Positions 10,017-19,273 of a stretch of DNA of 64,000 bases are shown one piece after another. A program made the translations under genes and the position numbers. The DNA lies in contig RXJJ01000010.1 of assembly GCA_003963145.1 (NCBI GenBank), forward strand, positions 29,558 to 93,557, in the 5' to 3' direction. The DNA is from Bradyrhizobiaceae bacterium. GTDB taxonomy: Bacteria; Pseudomonadota; Alphaproteobacteria; Rhizobiales; Xanthobacteraceae. Within the stretch, counting starts at the first letter, position 1, and every line of letters starts with the position of its first letter. The notes under the pieces are model-generated. The model was not told the DNA's origin. It ran no database searches and saw only the letters and a list, made by a program, of their open reading frames with translations.

Positions 10017-11186
10017 TCAGCGTTCGGCGACGCCGATGCCCGCCGGCCCCGTCGCCTTGATCGCGCCCGAGCGCTTCAGAGCCTTGCCGTCGAAATCGAA
10101 CACCTGGATTTCGTTCTCGACCATGCACTGGACCAGGATTTTCTTGTTGTCCTTGCTGAATGCCACGCCCTGGCACCAGTGGCCGACACCCGCTTCGGCC
10201 ACCGGGGTCAGTTTTTTGTCCTTGAGGCTGAACACTTTCAGGATGCCGCCATCATTGTAGATCGGCGAAGCCTTGGCCTTGTTCGAACCGTTCATCACAG
10301 CCAGAGCGAGATACTGGCCGTCCGGCGACAGCTTCATGCCTTCCGGTGTCGGGCCCACCGAGACTGTATCGATCGTGCGCGGCGGCTTGGCCTTGACGTC
10401 GATAACGCTGACCGTATCGGTATCGCCATTGCCGTTGTTGAGGCCGAGATCGGCCACGATCGCAACATCGCCCTTCGGCGACATGCTCAGGCCATAGGGC
10501 CGCAGACCGGCGCCGACATCGCGCTTGGTGTATTCGACCTTGTCCCCGTCAACCGACAACACCGACACCTTGTGATCGCCGTCGCGGGTGACCAGAGCCA
10601 TTTTTCCATCGGGCGTGAAAGCAACGGCGCTCGGTCCGGAAGCCGGTGCGCCGAAATCGATCTTGCCGGCGGGGGTGAGCGTTTTGCCCTCGGCCTTGAA
10701 AACAGAAACCGTGCCTTCGGCCCGGTTGGCGACCAGAACCAGATTTCCGGCAGGGCTGATCGCAACGCCCGAAGCTCCCGCTCCAGCTTCATGCGTGGCC
10801 ACGACGGCAGGCGGTTTGGCCTTGATGTCGATGACGGACAGCTTGTTGTCGGGCACGGCCTTCTTGGGATCGGCGGGATCGATCTTCATTGCGCCGGTCA
10901 CAAGCGCGAAAGATTCGTCCCTCGAAACCGCGACACTCATCGGCGGGCCGACCGCGCTGGTCGGGACCTGCACCTCGCCGATGACCTTGGGCGGGGTCTG
11001 ATTGAGGTCGATCACGAACACGTTGTCGGGCGCGACCGTCGCCGGCACTTCAGGCTTTCCGTCGTTCAAGGACGATTTTCCGTCGTTGGCGGAGACAGCG
11101 ATCTGGGCTCTGGCGAAACCTGGAAACAGCGATGCCAGCGAGACAGCAAGCATCAGCGCGCAAACGCGCGGGGCATTGACAAGCAT
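10017..11186 (-). CDS. Secreted YVTN/YncE-like beta-propeller protein
   Basis: 389 residues from ATG 11186, which has GGGAGA just upstream; the track start at 11270 lacks such a site. A signal peptide (ALMLAVSLASLFPGFARAQ) is followed by repeated blades of about 50 residues in which a 'VAVSRDESFALV / VAISPAGNLVLVANR / VAFTPDGKMALVT / LSMSPKGDVAIVAD' type motif recurs, alternating with 'VSVIDVKAKPP'. This is the YVTN-type seven-bladed propeller seen in periplasmic or surface proteins. Substrate and role unknown; a ligand-binding or scaffolding role is possible. Ends with its own terminator. Confidence 0.82.
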   Translation of the reverse strand: MLVNAPRVCALMLAVSLASLFPGFARAQIAVSANDGKSSLNDGKPEVPATVAPDNVFVIDLNQTPPKVIGEVQVPTSAVGPPMSVAVSRDESFALVTGAMKIDPADPKKAVPDNKLSVIDIKAKPPAVVATHEAGAGASGVAISPAGNLVLVANRAEGTVSVFKAEGKTLTPAGKIDFGAPASGPSAVAFTPDGKMALVTRDGDHKVSVLSVDGDKVEYTKRDVGAGLRPYGLSMSPKGDVAIVADLGLNNGNGDTDTVSVIDVKAKPPRTIDTVSVGPTPEGMKLSPDGQYLALAVMNGSNKAKASPIYNDGGILKVFSLKDKKLTPVAEAGVGHWCQGVAFSKDNKKILVQCMVENEIQVFDFDGKALKRSGAIKATGPAGIGVAER

Positions 11187-11335
11187 TGGACGTTCTCCCA
11201 CCCGATTTTTTGAATTTGTTGACCGGGCGCGCAGCCGGGCAACGGCGCGTCCATGCGCACGAATTAACACCGGCGATCCGGGATTAGTCCAATGGATTTG
11301 TCTGAACGCGGCGCAGCAAAATCGCCGGCGATCGT

Positions 11336-12721
11336 CTATTCCGCCGCCTGACGCACATGTCGCGAGGTCGGCGCTCGCATTGTCACGAGTTCTTCCGCAG
11401 AGGTTGGATGCAGCGCCATGGTTGCATCGAAATCGGCTTTGGTGGCCTTCATCTTCACCGCAATGGCGACGATCTGAATGAGTTCGGCGGCATCGGGACC
11501 GATGATGTGGCAGCCGAGAACGCGATCGGTCTCACCATCGACCACAAGTTTCATCAGCAGGCGGCTCGTGTTGCCCGAGACGGTCGATTTAAGCGTGCGG
11601 AAATCGGTCTTGTAGATATCGACATGGGTGAACTGCGCCATCGCTTCGGCTTCAGTCAGTCCCACCGTGGCCACCTGGGGCTGCGAGAACACCGCCGTGG
11701 GGATGTTGCTGTGATCCACCTTGGTCGGCCGGTTACCGAACACAGTGTCGGCAAAGGCGTGGCCTTCGCGGATCGCAACCGGCGTCAGGTTGATCCGGTG
11801 AGTCACGTCGCCCACGGCATAGATATGCGGGACGCTGGTCTGCGAACGATCATTGACCGCGATGCCGCCATTCATGGGGTTGAGCGCGACACCGGCCTTC
11901 TCCAGCCCGATCCCCGCGACATTGGGATGGCGGCCGATTGCGAATATCACCTGATCGGAAGCGATGCTTGCCCCGCTCGTCAGATGCGTCGTGAAAACAT
12001 CGCCATGGCGCTCGACCCTGTTGATGGTGCAGCCGGTGATGATGGTGATACCGGCCTTCTCCATTTCACTGCGGACATGGGCGCGTACATCCTCGTCAAA
12101 TCCGCGCAGGATGTTGTCGCCGCGATAGATCACGGTGACGTCCGAGCCCAGTCCGGCGAAGATCGAGGCGAACTCCAGCGCGATATAGCCGCCGCCCTGG
12201 ATGACGATGCGGCGCGGCTGTTCTTTCAAATGGAAAATCTCGTTGGACGAGATGACATGTTCGATACCGGGAATCGCCGCGCCGTGGTTGGGCGTCGAGC
12301 CGGTAGCGATCAAAATGTATTTTGCCCGGACTGTCCGGCCGGTGGATAAACGCAGCGTATGCGGATCTTCGAAAACAGCGCGCGCCTTGACGATTTCGGC
12401 TCCCGATTTCTCGACATTGGCGGTGTAGATCGACTCGAGCCGGGCGATTTCCTTGTCCTTGTTGGCGATAAAGGTCGTCCAGTCGAACTTCGCCTCGGGG
12501 ATTGTCCAGCCAAAGCCGGCGGCGTCCGCGATTTCCTCGTGAACGTGCGAGGCATAGACCATCAGTTTTTTCGGCACGCAGCCGCGAATGACGCATGTCC
12601 CTCCCATGCGGTATTCTTCGGCGATCATGACACGGGCGCCGTAACCGGCGGCGATCCGCGCGGCGCGAACACCGCCCGAGCCGCCACCAATCACGAAAAG
12701 ATCGACGTCCGTATCAGCCAT
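11336..12721 (-). CDS. gor: Glutathione-disulfide reductase
   Basis: Reduces oxidised glutathione with NADPH; FAD flavoprotein, cytosolic. 461 residues with FAD-binding FVIGGGSGGVRAARIAA, redox-active disulfide GGTCVIRGCVPKKL, NADPH fold (VIQGGGYIALEFASIFAGLG), second FAD motif IYAVGDVTHRINLTPVA and C-terminal HPTSAEELVTMR with the catalytic His-Glu pair. It follows the DUF2059 gene and rpiA on the same strand with short gaps, so these three are probably one operon. Confidence 0.95.
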   Translation of the reverse strand: MADTDVDLFVIGGGSGGVRAARIAAGYGARVMIAEEYRMGGTCVIRGCVPKKLMVYASHVHEEIADAAGFGWTIPEAKFDWTTFIANKDKEIARLESIYTANVEKSGAEIVKARAVFEDPHTLRLSTGRTVRAKYILIATGSTPNHGAAIPGIEHVISSNEIFHLKEQPRRIVIQGGGYIALEFASIFAGLGSDVTVIYRGDNILRGFDEDVRAHVRSEMEKAGITIITGCTINRVERHGDVFTTHLTSGASIASDQVIFAIGRHPNVAGIGLEKAGVALNPMNGGIAVNDRSQTSVPHIYAVGDVTHRINLTPVAIREGHAFADTVFGNRPTKVDHSNIPTAVFSQPQVATVGLTEAEAMAQFTHVDIYKTDFRTLKSTVSGNTSRLLMKLVVDGETDRVLGCHIIGPDAAELIQIVAIAVKMKATKADFDATMALHPTSAEELVTMRAPTSRHVRQAAE

Positions 12722-12768
12722 CTGGTTGTCCTCGGACGCGGCCTAGCCGCGTCCGGCAATCGCCGCGA

Positions 12769-13272
12769 TCAGATGTCCTTGCCGCGGGCCTTCATTTCGA
12801 GACGGAACTTGGTGTTGATTTCGCCCGACATCTTGGCCGCCCATTCATCCATGAACTGACGAGCCACCTCAAAAACCTGCGGCTCCTGCTGGAGCGACTT
12901 CGTGCCGAGCGGCGACTTGTAGAACGCCAGCAGATCCTTCAGCTCCTGTTCGGTGAACTGGGTGGCATAGATCTTCGCAAGCTGTTCGCCGATCTCACGT
13001 TCGCGTCCGGCAAGGTCCGTGGCGACCTTGAGCGAGACGTCGTTCAGGTCCTTCTGATAGTTCAGGTTGTTCTGGGTGAGAACAAGCTTGACCCGCTCGA
13101 CCAGATTGGGAACGGCGTCCTTGTAAAGAATATCGACGTGCTTGAGAGCAAGAATTTCCTTGGCATAGCCGATGCCGGCAGGCGTCGGGGCGTTTTGCGC
13201 CTGGGCCGGGGCGCTCGCAATCACCAGCGCGGCGAAGCCGGCGATCAACATCGAATGAACTAGTCGCTTCAT
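12769..13272 (-). CDS. Secreted DUF2059 protein
   Basis: 167 residues. MKRLVHSMLIAGFAALVIASAPAQAQ is a signal peptide with AQA cleavage. The mature part contains the DUF2059 core, including FTEQELKDLLAFYKSPLGTKSL, the family's signature. DUF2059 proteins are widespread periplasmic proteins of unknown function. It lies 23 bases after rpiA and 47 before gor, in a likely common transcript. Confidence 0.85.
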   Translation of the reverse strand: MKRLVHSMLIAGFAALVIASAPAQAQNAPTPAGIGYAKEILALKHVDILYKDAVPNLVERVKLVLTQNNLNYQKDLNDVSLKVATDLAGREREIGEQLAKIYATQFTEQELKDLLAFYKSPLGTKSLQQEPQVFEVARQFMDEWAAKMSGEINTKFRLEMKARGKDI

Positions 13273-13295
13273 TTCTTTCTCCTCAAATCCGGCCC

Positions 13296-13994
13296 TCAGG
13301 ACCGATCAACGACACGAATTCCTTGGGATCCGGCGAGAATCGCCGTTGCCGCGAGTCCGATGAAAAGCCCGTGCTCCATGACCCCAGGCACCCCGTTAAG
13401 CAACGCCGCCAGACGGGGCGCATCGGGGATGCGTCCCAAATGGGCATCCACGATCCAGTGGCCGCCATCGGTGACAAAAGCATGGCCGTCGACGCCCTTG
13501 CGGATGGTTATTTCACCGGCAACCCCGGCCTGTTTGAAACAACCCTCGATGGCGCTGCGCGTCGCGGCGAGACCGAACGGGACCACCTCGATCGGCAAGG
13601 GAAAGCGACCCAGTGTCTCGACCCATTTACTGTCGTCGGCGATCACCACCATGCGCGATGACGCCGTGGCGACGATCTTCTCGCGCAAAAGCGCGCCTCC
13701 GCCCCCTTTGATGACATTCAGCCGTACGTCGATTTCGTCGGCGCCATCCACGGTCAGATCGAGATGGTCGATCTTCTCAAGCGTTGTCAGCGGTACACCG
13801 CAGCGCTCCGCATCAGCCCGGGTGGCTTCGGACGTCGGTACGCCGATGACTTTCAAGCCGCCGCGCACGCGCTCGCCCAGCAATTCGACAAAATGCTTCG
13901 CGGTCGAGCCGGTCCCGAGCCCGAGCCTCATGCCATCCGCGACATATTCAACCGCGCGGGCGGCCGCCTGTCGTTTCAACTGGTCCATCGACAT
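13296..13994 (-). CDS. rpiA: Ribose-5-phosphate isomerase A
   Basis: Interconverts ribose 5-phosphate and ribulose 5-phosphate in the pentose phosphate pathway. 232 residues (ATG 13994, or 13988). Family motifs are present: [50 protein letters not shown] (catalytic Asp and Glu region) and [23 protein letters not shown]. Divergent from gph across 146 bases. Complete, with usual length. Confidence 0.96.
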   Translation of the reverse strand: MSMDQLKRQAAARAVEYVADGMRLGLGTGSTAKHFVELLGERVRGGLKVIGVPTSEATRADAERCGVPLTTLEKIDHLDLTVDGADEIDVRLNVIKGGGGALLREKIVATASSRMVVIADDSKWVETLGRFPLPIEVVPFGLAATRSAIEGCFKQAGVAGEITIRKGVDGHAFVTDGGHWIVDAHLGRIPDAPRLAALLNGVPGVMEHGLFIGLAATAILAGSQGIRVVDRS

Positions 13995-14140
13995 TAAGGG
14001 ACTTTCGATCCGCCGCGAGGTCCTTGCGGCGGGGCATATCTAGCGTTGTTCGCCGCCAAGGAACAGGCCGTAAAACGAGGTTTTTCGTGTTTTGACAGGT
14101 CCTGCTTGCATCGCCATCCGGAGCACGATAGCGAACGGAC

Positions 14141-14827
14141 ATGACAGCCCCCCCTCTTATTGTGTTCGATCTCGACGGCACGCTGGTGGACAGCGCGCCC
14201 GACCTGATCGGAGCACTGAATTTTGTCCTCGGCCGCGAAGGTCTCGCCCCGGTACCGGTCAAATCCGCGCGCAAGCTGGTCGGCGCAGGCGCCCGCGCCC
14301 TGATCGAGCGAGGTCTCGAACTCGAGGGACGCACGATGTCGCCGGACCGGATTTCGCAGCTCACCGGAGATTTCATTTCCTATTACGCCGACCATATCGC
14401 GGACGAGACCCGGCCTTTCGATGGCGTTGAAGCGACGCTCGACGAATTGTCGGCGCGTGGCTTCAAATTCGCGGTCTGCACCAACAAGCTCGAATGGCTG
14501 TCGAAACGCCTGCTCGACCGGCTCAGCCTGGCTTCGCGGTTTGAAGCGATTTGCGGCGCCGATACTTTCGGCGTCCAGAAGCCGGATCCGATCATCCTCA
14601 AACAGACGATCGCCCAAGCCGGCGGCACAGTATCCGCCTCCATCATGATCGGCGATTCCGGCCCCGATGTCGGCGTGGCCCGGCGGGCGGGCGTGCCGGT
14701 GATTGGGGTCGATTTTGGCTACACGCCCGTCTCGATCGCCGAGCTTGAGCCGGATGCAATGATTTCACATATGCGAGACCTGCCGCACGCGGTGGACCGC
14801 GTTCTGGCGTCACGGCCAATCGCCTAA
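14141..14827 (+). CDS. gph: Phosphoglycolate phosphatase (HAD family)
   Basis: Probably hydrolyses 2-phosphoglycolate to glycolate, as needed after DNA repair or RuBisCO oxygenation. 228 residues with HAD motif I VFDLDGTLVDS, motif II VCTNKLEW, the conserved Lys in FGVQKPDP, and motif IV IGDSGPDVGVARRAG. The Gph assignment over other HAD phosphatases rests on length and on the FDLDGTLVDSAPDL start; activity on other phosphomonoesters is possible. The ATG follows a short gap after divergent rpiA. Confidence 0.8.
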   Translation: MTAPPLIVFDLDGTLVDSAPDLIGALNFVLGREGLAPVPVKSARKLVGAGARALIERGLELEGRTMSPDRISQLTGDFISYYADHIADETRPFDGVEATLDELSARGFKFAVCTNKLEWLSKRLLDRLSLASRFEAICGADTFGVQKPDPIILKQTIAQAGGTVSASIMIGDSGPDVGVARRAGVPVIGVDFGYTPVSIAELEPDAMISHMRDLPHAVDRVLASRPIA

Positions 14828-14875
14828 ACCACTGATTTTGCACAATAAAATTACAGGCCGCTTTCCGCAGCGGCG

Positions 14876-14890
14876 TTAACCCTTTGTTAA
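14876..14890. promoter_or_regulatory. Candidate CtrA box
   Basis: TTAA-CCCTTTG-TTAA matches the CtrA consensus TTAA-N7-TTAA exactly (GTTAACCCTTTGTTAAG). It lies about 110 bases before the lipoprotein ATG at 14998. One short match can arise by chance in any genome; the intergenic position favours it. Confidence 0.45.
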
Positions 14891-14997
14891 GAAAGGCCCA
14901 CCCGTGGTTGCGTCGGTTTGGCGCGGCCCGTATGGTCCGCCGCGGGGGCTAAAGGGGACGAATGCGGATTTATCCGCATCGAAACGACAGGTTTATC

Positions 14998-15432
14998 ATG
15001 CGTGTCTTCTTGCTTGTTACGGCGAGCGTGCTGCTTGCCGGGTGCTCCTCAACATCCATGCCCTCCATGGATTTCTTCAAGTCCAAGCCTGTTGAGGTCG
15101 CCCTCCAGCTTGAATCCACCCCACCGGGCGCCACCGCGACAACCTCGCTAGGCCCAAGCTGCAAGACACCGTGCTCGGTTTCAGTCGCGGCGTCCGAGAA
15201 CTTCTCGGTGACCTACGGTCTCGCCAAATATCAGACCGCGACCGTGCCCGTAACGGTGACAACCCAGATGGGCTCGCCTCCGGTCCTCGACCCCAACCCC
15301 GCGGTCGCCGAACTCCAGCCGCTGACTCCGACGAGGAAAACAGCCTCGAAGAAGCGCGCTGCAAAACCGAAAGCTGCCGCGCCTGACAGCGATGATTCCT
15401 CGCCCTTCCCGCCGCCGCCCCCGGCGCAATAA
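14998..15432 (+). CDS. Small lipoprotein with PEGA-like core
   Basis: 144 residues from ATG 14998. MRVFLLVTASVLLAGCSS is a lipoprotein signal with lipobox LLAGC, so the mature protein is anchored by an N-terminal lipidated cysteine. Residues about 35-85 (ALQLESTPPGATATTSLGPSCKTPCSVSV) resemble the PEGA-type small beta domain. The tail is rich in Lys/Ala and ends in a proline run, as in envelope proteins that reach into or across the cell wall. Function unknown. The track start at 14962 would put 12 extra residues in front of the signal peptide and is rejected. A CtrA-type box lies upstream. Confidence 0.78.
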   Translation: MRVFLLVTASVLLAGCSSTSMPSMDFFKSKPVEVALQLESTPPGATATTSLGPSCKTPCSVSVAASENFSVTYGLAKYQTATVPVTVTTQMGSPPVLDPNPAVAELQPLTPTRKTASKKRAAKPKAAAPDSDDSSPFPPPPPAQ

Positions 15433-15528
15433 CAGGCGTTGTCATAATTACGTTGTGCAGGCCCTTGCGAATGCTTACATAAAGCAAAAGTGGCACCCGG
15501 ACGTGGGGCCACGCTTCGGGTTTTGTGC

Positions 15529-16560
15529 ATGAACGCCCATCCGACTTCACCGATGACCGGGAATACGGTGATGACCGACCCCTTCGGCCGGAACATCTCG
15601 TATTTGCGGGTGTCGGTGACCGATCGCTGCGATCTGCGCTGTTTCTATTGCATGTCCGAAGACATGACGTTCCTGCCCAAGGCCGATCTGCTGACGCTGG
15701 AAGAACTTGACCGGCTGTGCTCGGCCTTCATCGCCAAGGGCGTGCGCAAGTTGCGCCTGACCGGCGGCGAGCCCCTTGTGCGGCGCAACGTCATTTCGCT
15801 GTTCCGTTCGCTCTCGCGCCACCTCGAATCCGGTGCCCTGAGCGAACTCACGCTGACCACGAACGGCTCGCAGCTTGCGAATTTCGCGGGACAGCTTGCC
15901 GAGTGCGGCGTGAAGCGCATCAACGTGTCGCTCGACACGCTCGATCCGGACAAGTTTCGCAGCATCACCCGCTGGGGCGATCTGCCGAAGGTGCTTGCCG
16001 GCATCGAGGCCGCGCGTGAAGCGGGCATGAAGGTGAAGATCAACGCGGTGGCGCTGAAGAACATCAACGAGGACGAAATTCCCTCGCTGATGGAATGGGC
16101 GCACGGCAAGGATATGGACCTTACCCTGATCGAGGTCATGCCCATGGGCGATATTGCCGGCGGGCGCATTGATCAATACGTGCCGCTGTCGATGCTGCGC
16201 TCGCGTCTTGCCGCGAAATACACTCTCACCGACCTCAGTGAAACCACAGGCGGCCCTGCCCGCTATGTCAGCGTCAGTGAGACCGGCGGCAAGCTCGGCT
16301 TCATCACGCCGATGACCCACAATTTCTGCGAATCGTGCAACCGCGTCCGCATCACCTGCACCGGCACGCTGCATACCTGCCTCGGCCACGAGGATGCCGC
16401 CGACCTGCGCAAGCCGTTGCGCGCCTCTTCCGACAATGAATTTCTCGCCGCCGCGATCGACCGCGCCATCGCCCTCAAGCCCAAGGGCCATGACTTCATC
16501 ATCGACCGCCGCCACAACCGGCCGAGCGTCAGCCGCCATATGAGCGTGACAGGCGGCTAG
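15529..16560 (+). CDS. moaA: GTP 3',8-cyclase MoaA
   Basis: Radical SAM enzyme of molybdenum cofactor synthesis; converts GTP to 3',8-cyclo-GTP. 343 residues from ATG 15529 (15571, MTDPFGRN, is an equally good start). The SAM cluster is in [13 protein letters not shown], the second cluster in [18 protein letters not shown], and the C-terminal Gly-Gly needed for activity is present (SVTGG). Gene complete. No other moa gene is adjacent. Downstream lies the TRAP operon after 173 bases. Confidence 0.96.
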   Translation: MNAHPTSPMTGNTVMTDPFGRNISYLRVSVTDRCDLRCFYCMSEDMTFLPKADLLTLEELDRLCSAFIAKGVRKLRLTGGEPLVRRNVISLFRSLSRHLESGALSELTLTTNGSQLANFAGQLAECGVKRINVSLDTLDPDKFRSITRWGDLPKVLAGIEAAREAGMKVKINAVALKNINEDEIPSLMEWAHGKDMDLTLIEVMPMGDIAGGRIDQYVPLSMLRSRLAAKYTLTDLSETTGGPARYVSVSETGGKLGFITPMTHNFCESCNRVRITCTGTLHTCLGHEDAADLRKPLRASSDNEFLAAAIDRAIALKPKGHDFIIDRRHNRPSVSRHMSVTGG

Positions 16561-16733
16561 GCCAAAAGCGGGGTTTTCGCCACAGTTGGCGGCTTCGACC
16601 AAAGTCAAAAACTCTCCGATTGACGCCAGCTTTGCGCGCTGGTTTTGTCTTGCCGAATCCGGGCGATGACTGAAAAACCGACACGCGGCAGGCGTGATAA
16701 TAAAGTCCGACACAATCGAGGGGGAAGCGGGTC

Positions 16734-17330
16734 TTGCAGGCTCTTTTAAAGCTTAGCGGCAAAATCGACGCGTTCACGACGTTTGTGGGACGATGGGTAT
16801 CGTGGCTGATCGTGCTCGCCGTGATCATCTCGGCGGGCAATGCGATCATCCGCAAGGTTTTCGACGCCTCCTCCAACGCCTATCTCGAACTGCAATGGGT
16901 GCTGTTCGCCATCGTCTTCCTGCTCTGCTCGCCGTGGACCCTGCTCAGCAACGAGCACATCAAGATCGACATCATCAATCATACGCTTCCGCTGCGGGTT
17001 CGCAGCTGGATCGATATGCTTGGCCATATTCTGTTTCTGGTGCCGTTCTGCGTGGTGCTGATCTGGACCTCCATTCCCTTTTTCCTGACGTCGTTTCATC
17101 AGAATGAGCAGTCCTTCAGCGCCGGCGGCCTGCCGCAATGGCCGGCCAAGTCGTTAATCATGATCGGCATGGCACTGCTCCTGGTGCAGGCCGTTTCGGA
17201 AATCATCAAGCGCGCGGCGGTGATGCGCGGAATTCTGCCCGATCCCAACAAGCTGGCACTCAGCACGCACGAGCTTGCCGCGCTCGAAGCGGAACGACTC
17301 GCCGAAGCCATTTCGTCCGAAAAACCGTGA
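16734..17330 (+). CDS. TRAP transporter small permease (DctQ type)
   Basis: Small membrane subunit of a tripartite ATP-independent periplasmic transporter. 198 residues with four hydrophobic helices (WVSWLIVLAVIISAGNAII, WVLFAIVFLLCSPWTLL, ILFLVPFCVVLIW, LIMIGMALLLVQAV). The start is TTG at 16734 preceded by GAGGGGGAAG, a strong ribosome site. It is 40 bases before the large permease gene. The partner binding proteins are the two TakP-like genes encoded convergently downstream. Confidence 0.88.
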   Translation: MQALLKLSGKIDAFTTFVGRWVSWLIVLAVIISAGNAIIRKVFDASSNAYLELQWVLFAIVFLLCSPWTLLSNEHIKIDIINHTLPLRVRSWIDMLGHILFLVPFCVVLIWTSIPFFLTSFHQNEQSFSAGGLPQWPAKSLIMIGMALLLVQAVSEIIKRAAVMRGILPDPNKLALSTHELAALEAERLAEAISSEKP

Positions 17331-17370
17331 TCGCCATCCGCAAAATTTTCAAACCGGGGACACCGCAAGC

Positions 17371-19218
17371 ATGATCGCTATGTTCATTCACTACATGGCG
17401 CCGATCATGTTCGTCTCATTGGTGCTTTTCCTTTTGCTCGGCTATCCGGTCGCGTTCTCGCTCGCGGCCAACGGCTTGCTGTTCGCCTTTATCGGCATCG
17501 AACTGGGACTGTTCAGGCCCGATTTTCTGCAGGCCCTGCCCGAGCGCGTCTATGGCGTGATGAACAACGAAACGCTGCTCGCGATTCCGTTCTTCACGTT
17601 CATGGGGCTGGTGCTCGAACGATCCGGCATGGCTGAAGACCTGCTGGAAACGATCGGACAATTATTCGGCAGCATCCGGGGCGGCATCGCCTATGCCGTG
17701 GTGTTCGTCGGCGCATTGCTGGCTGCGACCACCGGCGTTGTGGCGGCGTCGGTGATTTCCATGGGCCTGATCTCCTTGCCGATCATGTTGCGCTACGGCT
17801 ATGACCGCCGGGTCGCCACCGGCGTGATCGCCGCCTCCGGCACGCTGGCGCAAATTATCCCGCCATCGCTTGTGCTGATCGTCATGGCGGACCAGCTCGG
17901 CCGCTCCGTCGGCGACATGTATGAAGGCGCGTTCATTCCCGGCATCGTGCTGTCGATTCTTTACGCGACCTATATTTTTCTGGTCACGCTCATCAAGCCC
18001 GCCGCCGTTCCGGGGCTGCCGCTGGAAGCGCAAACGCTGCGCGAACCGGAAACCGCCGAACACAAGGCGATCCTGCCCCTTGCCGCGCTTTCATCAGCGG
18101 CAACGGCCTATTTCTTCGTGGTTAAGCTGGGGCTTTTCGACTGGACCTCGCCCGTCTTCAACAAGATCTCGGCCAATCCGCAGGTTCTTCACGGATTCTG
18201 GTTCCTGATCCTGTTCGTTCTGTTTGCCAAGCCATTCATCGGCATCATCCGCACGATGACCATCTCGCTGTATCTCACGCTTGTGGGCGCAACCGCGATC
18301 GCACTGGTCGCGATGAGCTTCACCAGCGTCAAGGCCGGCGCGGATTATGTCGTGCTGACGATGTCGATCGTGGTGGCCATCTCTTTCGTCCTGGCCGTCA
18401 TCAACAAACTGCTTGGCCTCAGTTTGCTGTCCAAGCTTGCCGAGCAGGTCGTCTTTGTCATGGTGCCGCCGCTGGGCCTGATCTTCCTCGTGCTCGGAAC
18501 CATTTTCATTGGCGTCGCCACGCCGACCGAAGGCGGCGCCATGGGCGCGGCCGGCGCCATGATCCTGGCGGTCATGAAACGGCGCCTGTCGTGGGATCTC
18601 ACGCGACAGGCCGCCGAATCCACGGCCAAACTTTCCGCCTTCGTCATCTTCATCCTGATCGGCGCGCGCGTTTTCTCGCTGACATTCTACGGCGTGGACG
18701 GCCACCGCTGGGTCGAGGAACTGCTGGTTTCGCTGCCCGGCGGACAGACCGGGTTCCTGATCTTCGTCAATCTCTTCGTGTTCATTCTGGCGTTCTTCCT
18801 CGATTTCTTCGAGCTCGCCTTCATCGTCATTCCGCTGCTCGGCCCCGCAGCGGAAAAACTCGGTATCGACCTGATCTGGTTCGGCGTCATACTCGGCGTC
18901 AATATGCAGACCTCGTTCATGCACCCGCCATTCGGATTTGCGCTGTTCTATCTGCGCTCAGTCGCGCCCAAGGAGCCCTATACCGACCGCGTCAGCGGCA
19001 AGCGGATGGAGCCGGTCACCACAGGTCAGATCTACTGGGGCTCGGTGCCTTTCGTCATCATCCAGGTCATCATGGTCGGCCTCGTGATCGCCTTCCCCTC
19101 CATGGTGATGCACTACAAGGGAACGCTTTCCACCGTCGATCCCAACAAGGTGGACTTCCAGATCCAGACGCCCGACATGCCGCCGCCACTCGATCTCGGT
19201 CCGGTCCAGATCAAGTAA
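17371..19218 (+). CDS. TRAP transporter large permease (DctM type)
   Basis: Sodium-coupled membrane subunit of the TRAP system. 615 residues from ATG 17371; the track start at 17275 lies inside dctQ and adds an unlikely polar leader. It is longer than the usual DctM of about 430 residues. Extra hydrophobic helices sit in the middle (about residues 210-390), a layout seen in the TakP-associated and mannitol/chloroaromatic subgroup. Conserved segments include ATTGVVAASVISMGLISLPIMLRYGYD, GTLAQIIPPSLVLI and GVATPTEGGAMGAAGA. It ends at a bidirectional terminator. Confidence 0.9.
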   Translation: MIAMFIHYMAPIMFVSLVLFLLLGYPVAFSLAANGLLFAFIGIELGLFRPDFLQALPERVYGVMNNETLLAIPFFTFMGLVLERSGMAEDLLETIGQLFGSIRGGIAYAVVFVGALLAATTGVVAASVISMGLISLPIMLRYGYDRRVATGVIAASGTLAQIIPPSLVLIVMADQLGRSVGDMYEGAFIPGIVLSILYATYIFLVTLIKPAAVPGLPLEAQTLREPETAEHKAILPLAALSSAATAYFFVVKLGLFDWTSPVFNKISANPQVLHGFWFLILFVLFAKPFIGIIRTMTISLYLTLVGATAIALVAMSFTSVKAGADYVVLTMSIVVAISFVLAVINKLLGLSLLSKLAEQVVFVMVPPLGLIFLVLGTIFIGVATPTEGGAMGAAGAMILAVMKRRLSWDLTRQAAESTAKLSAFVIFILIGARVFSLTFYGVDGHRWVEELLVSLPGGQTGFLIFVNLFVFILAFFLDFFELAFIVIPLLGPAAEKLGIDLIWFGVILGVNMQTSFMHPPFGFALFYLRSVAPKEPYTDRVSGKRMEPVTTGQIYWGSVPFVIIQVIMVGLVIAFPSMVMHYKGTLSTVDPNKVDFQIQTPDMPPPLDLGPVQIK

Positions 19219-19220
19219 GC

Positions 19221-19256
19221 AAAAAAAACCGGCCTTCTGACGAAGGCCGGATTTTT
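19221..19256. terminator. Bidirectional terminator between dctM and the TakP-like gene
   Basis: CCGGCCTTC-tgac-GAAGGCCGG is a perfect 9-base stem, flanked by eight A on the left and five T on the right, so it can stop transcripts from both converging operons. Confidence 0.92.
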
Positions 19257-19273
19257 CATTTGTCTGTTCTCGA

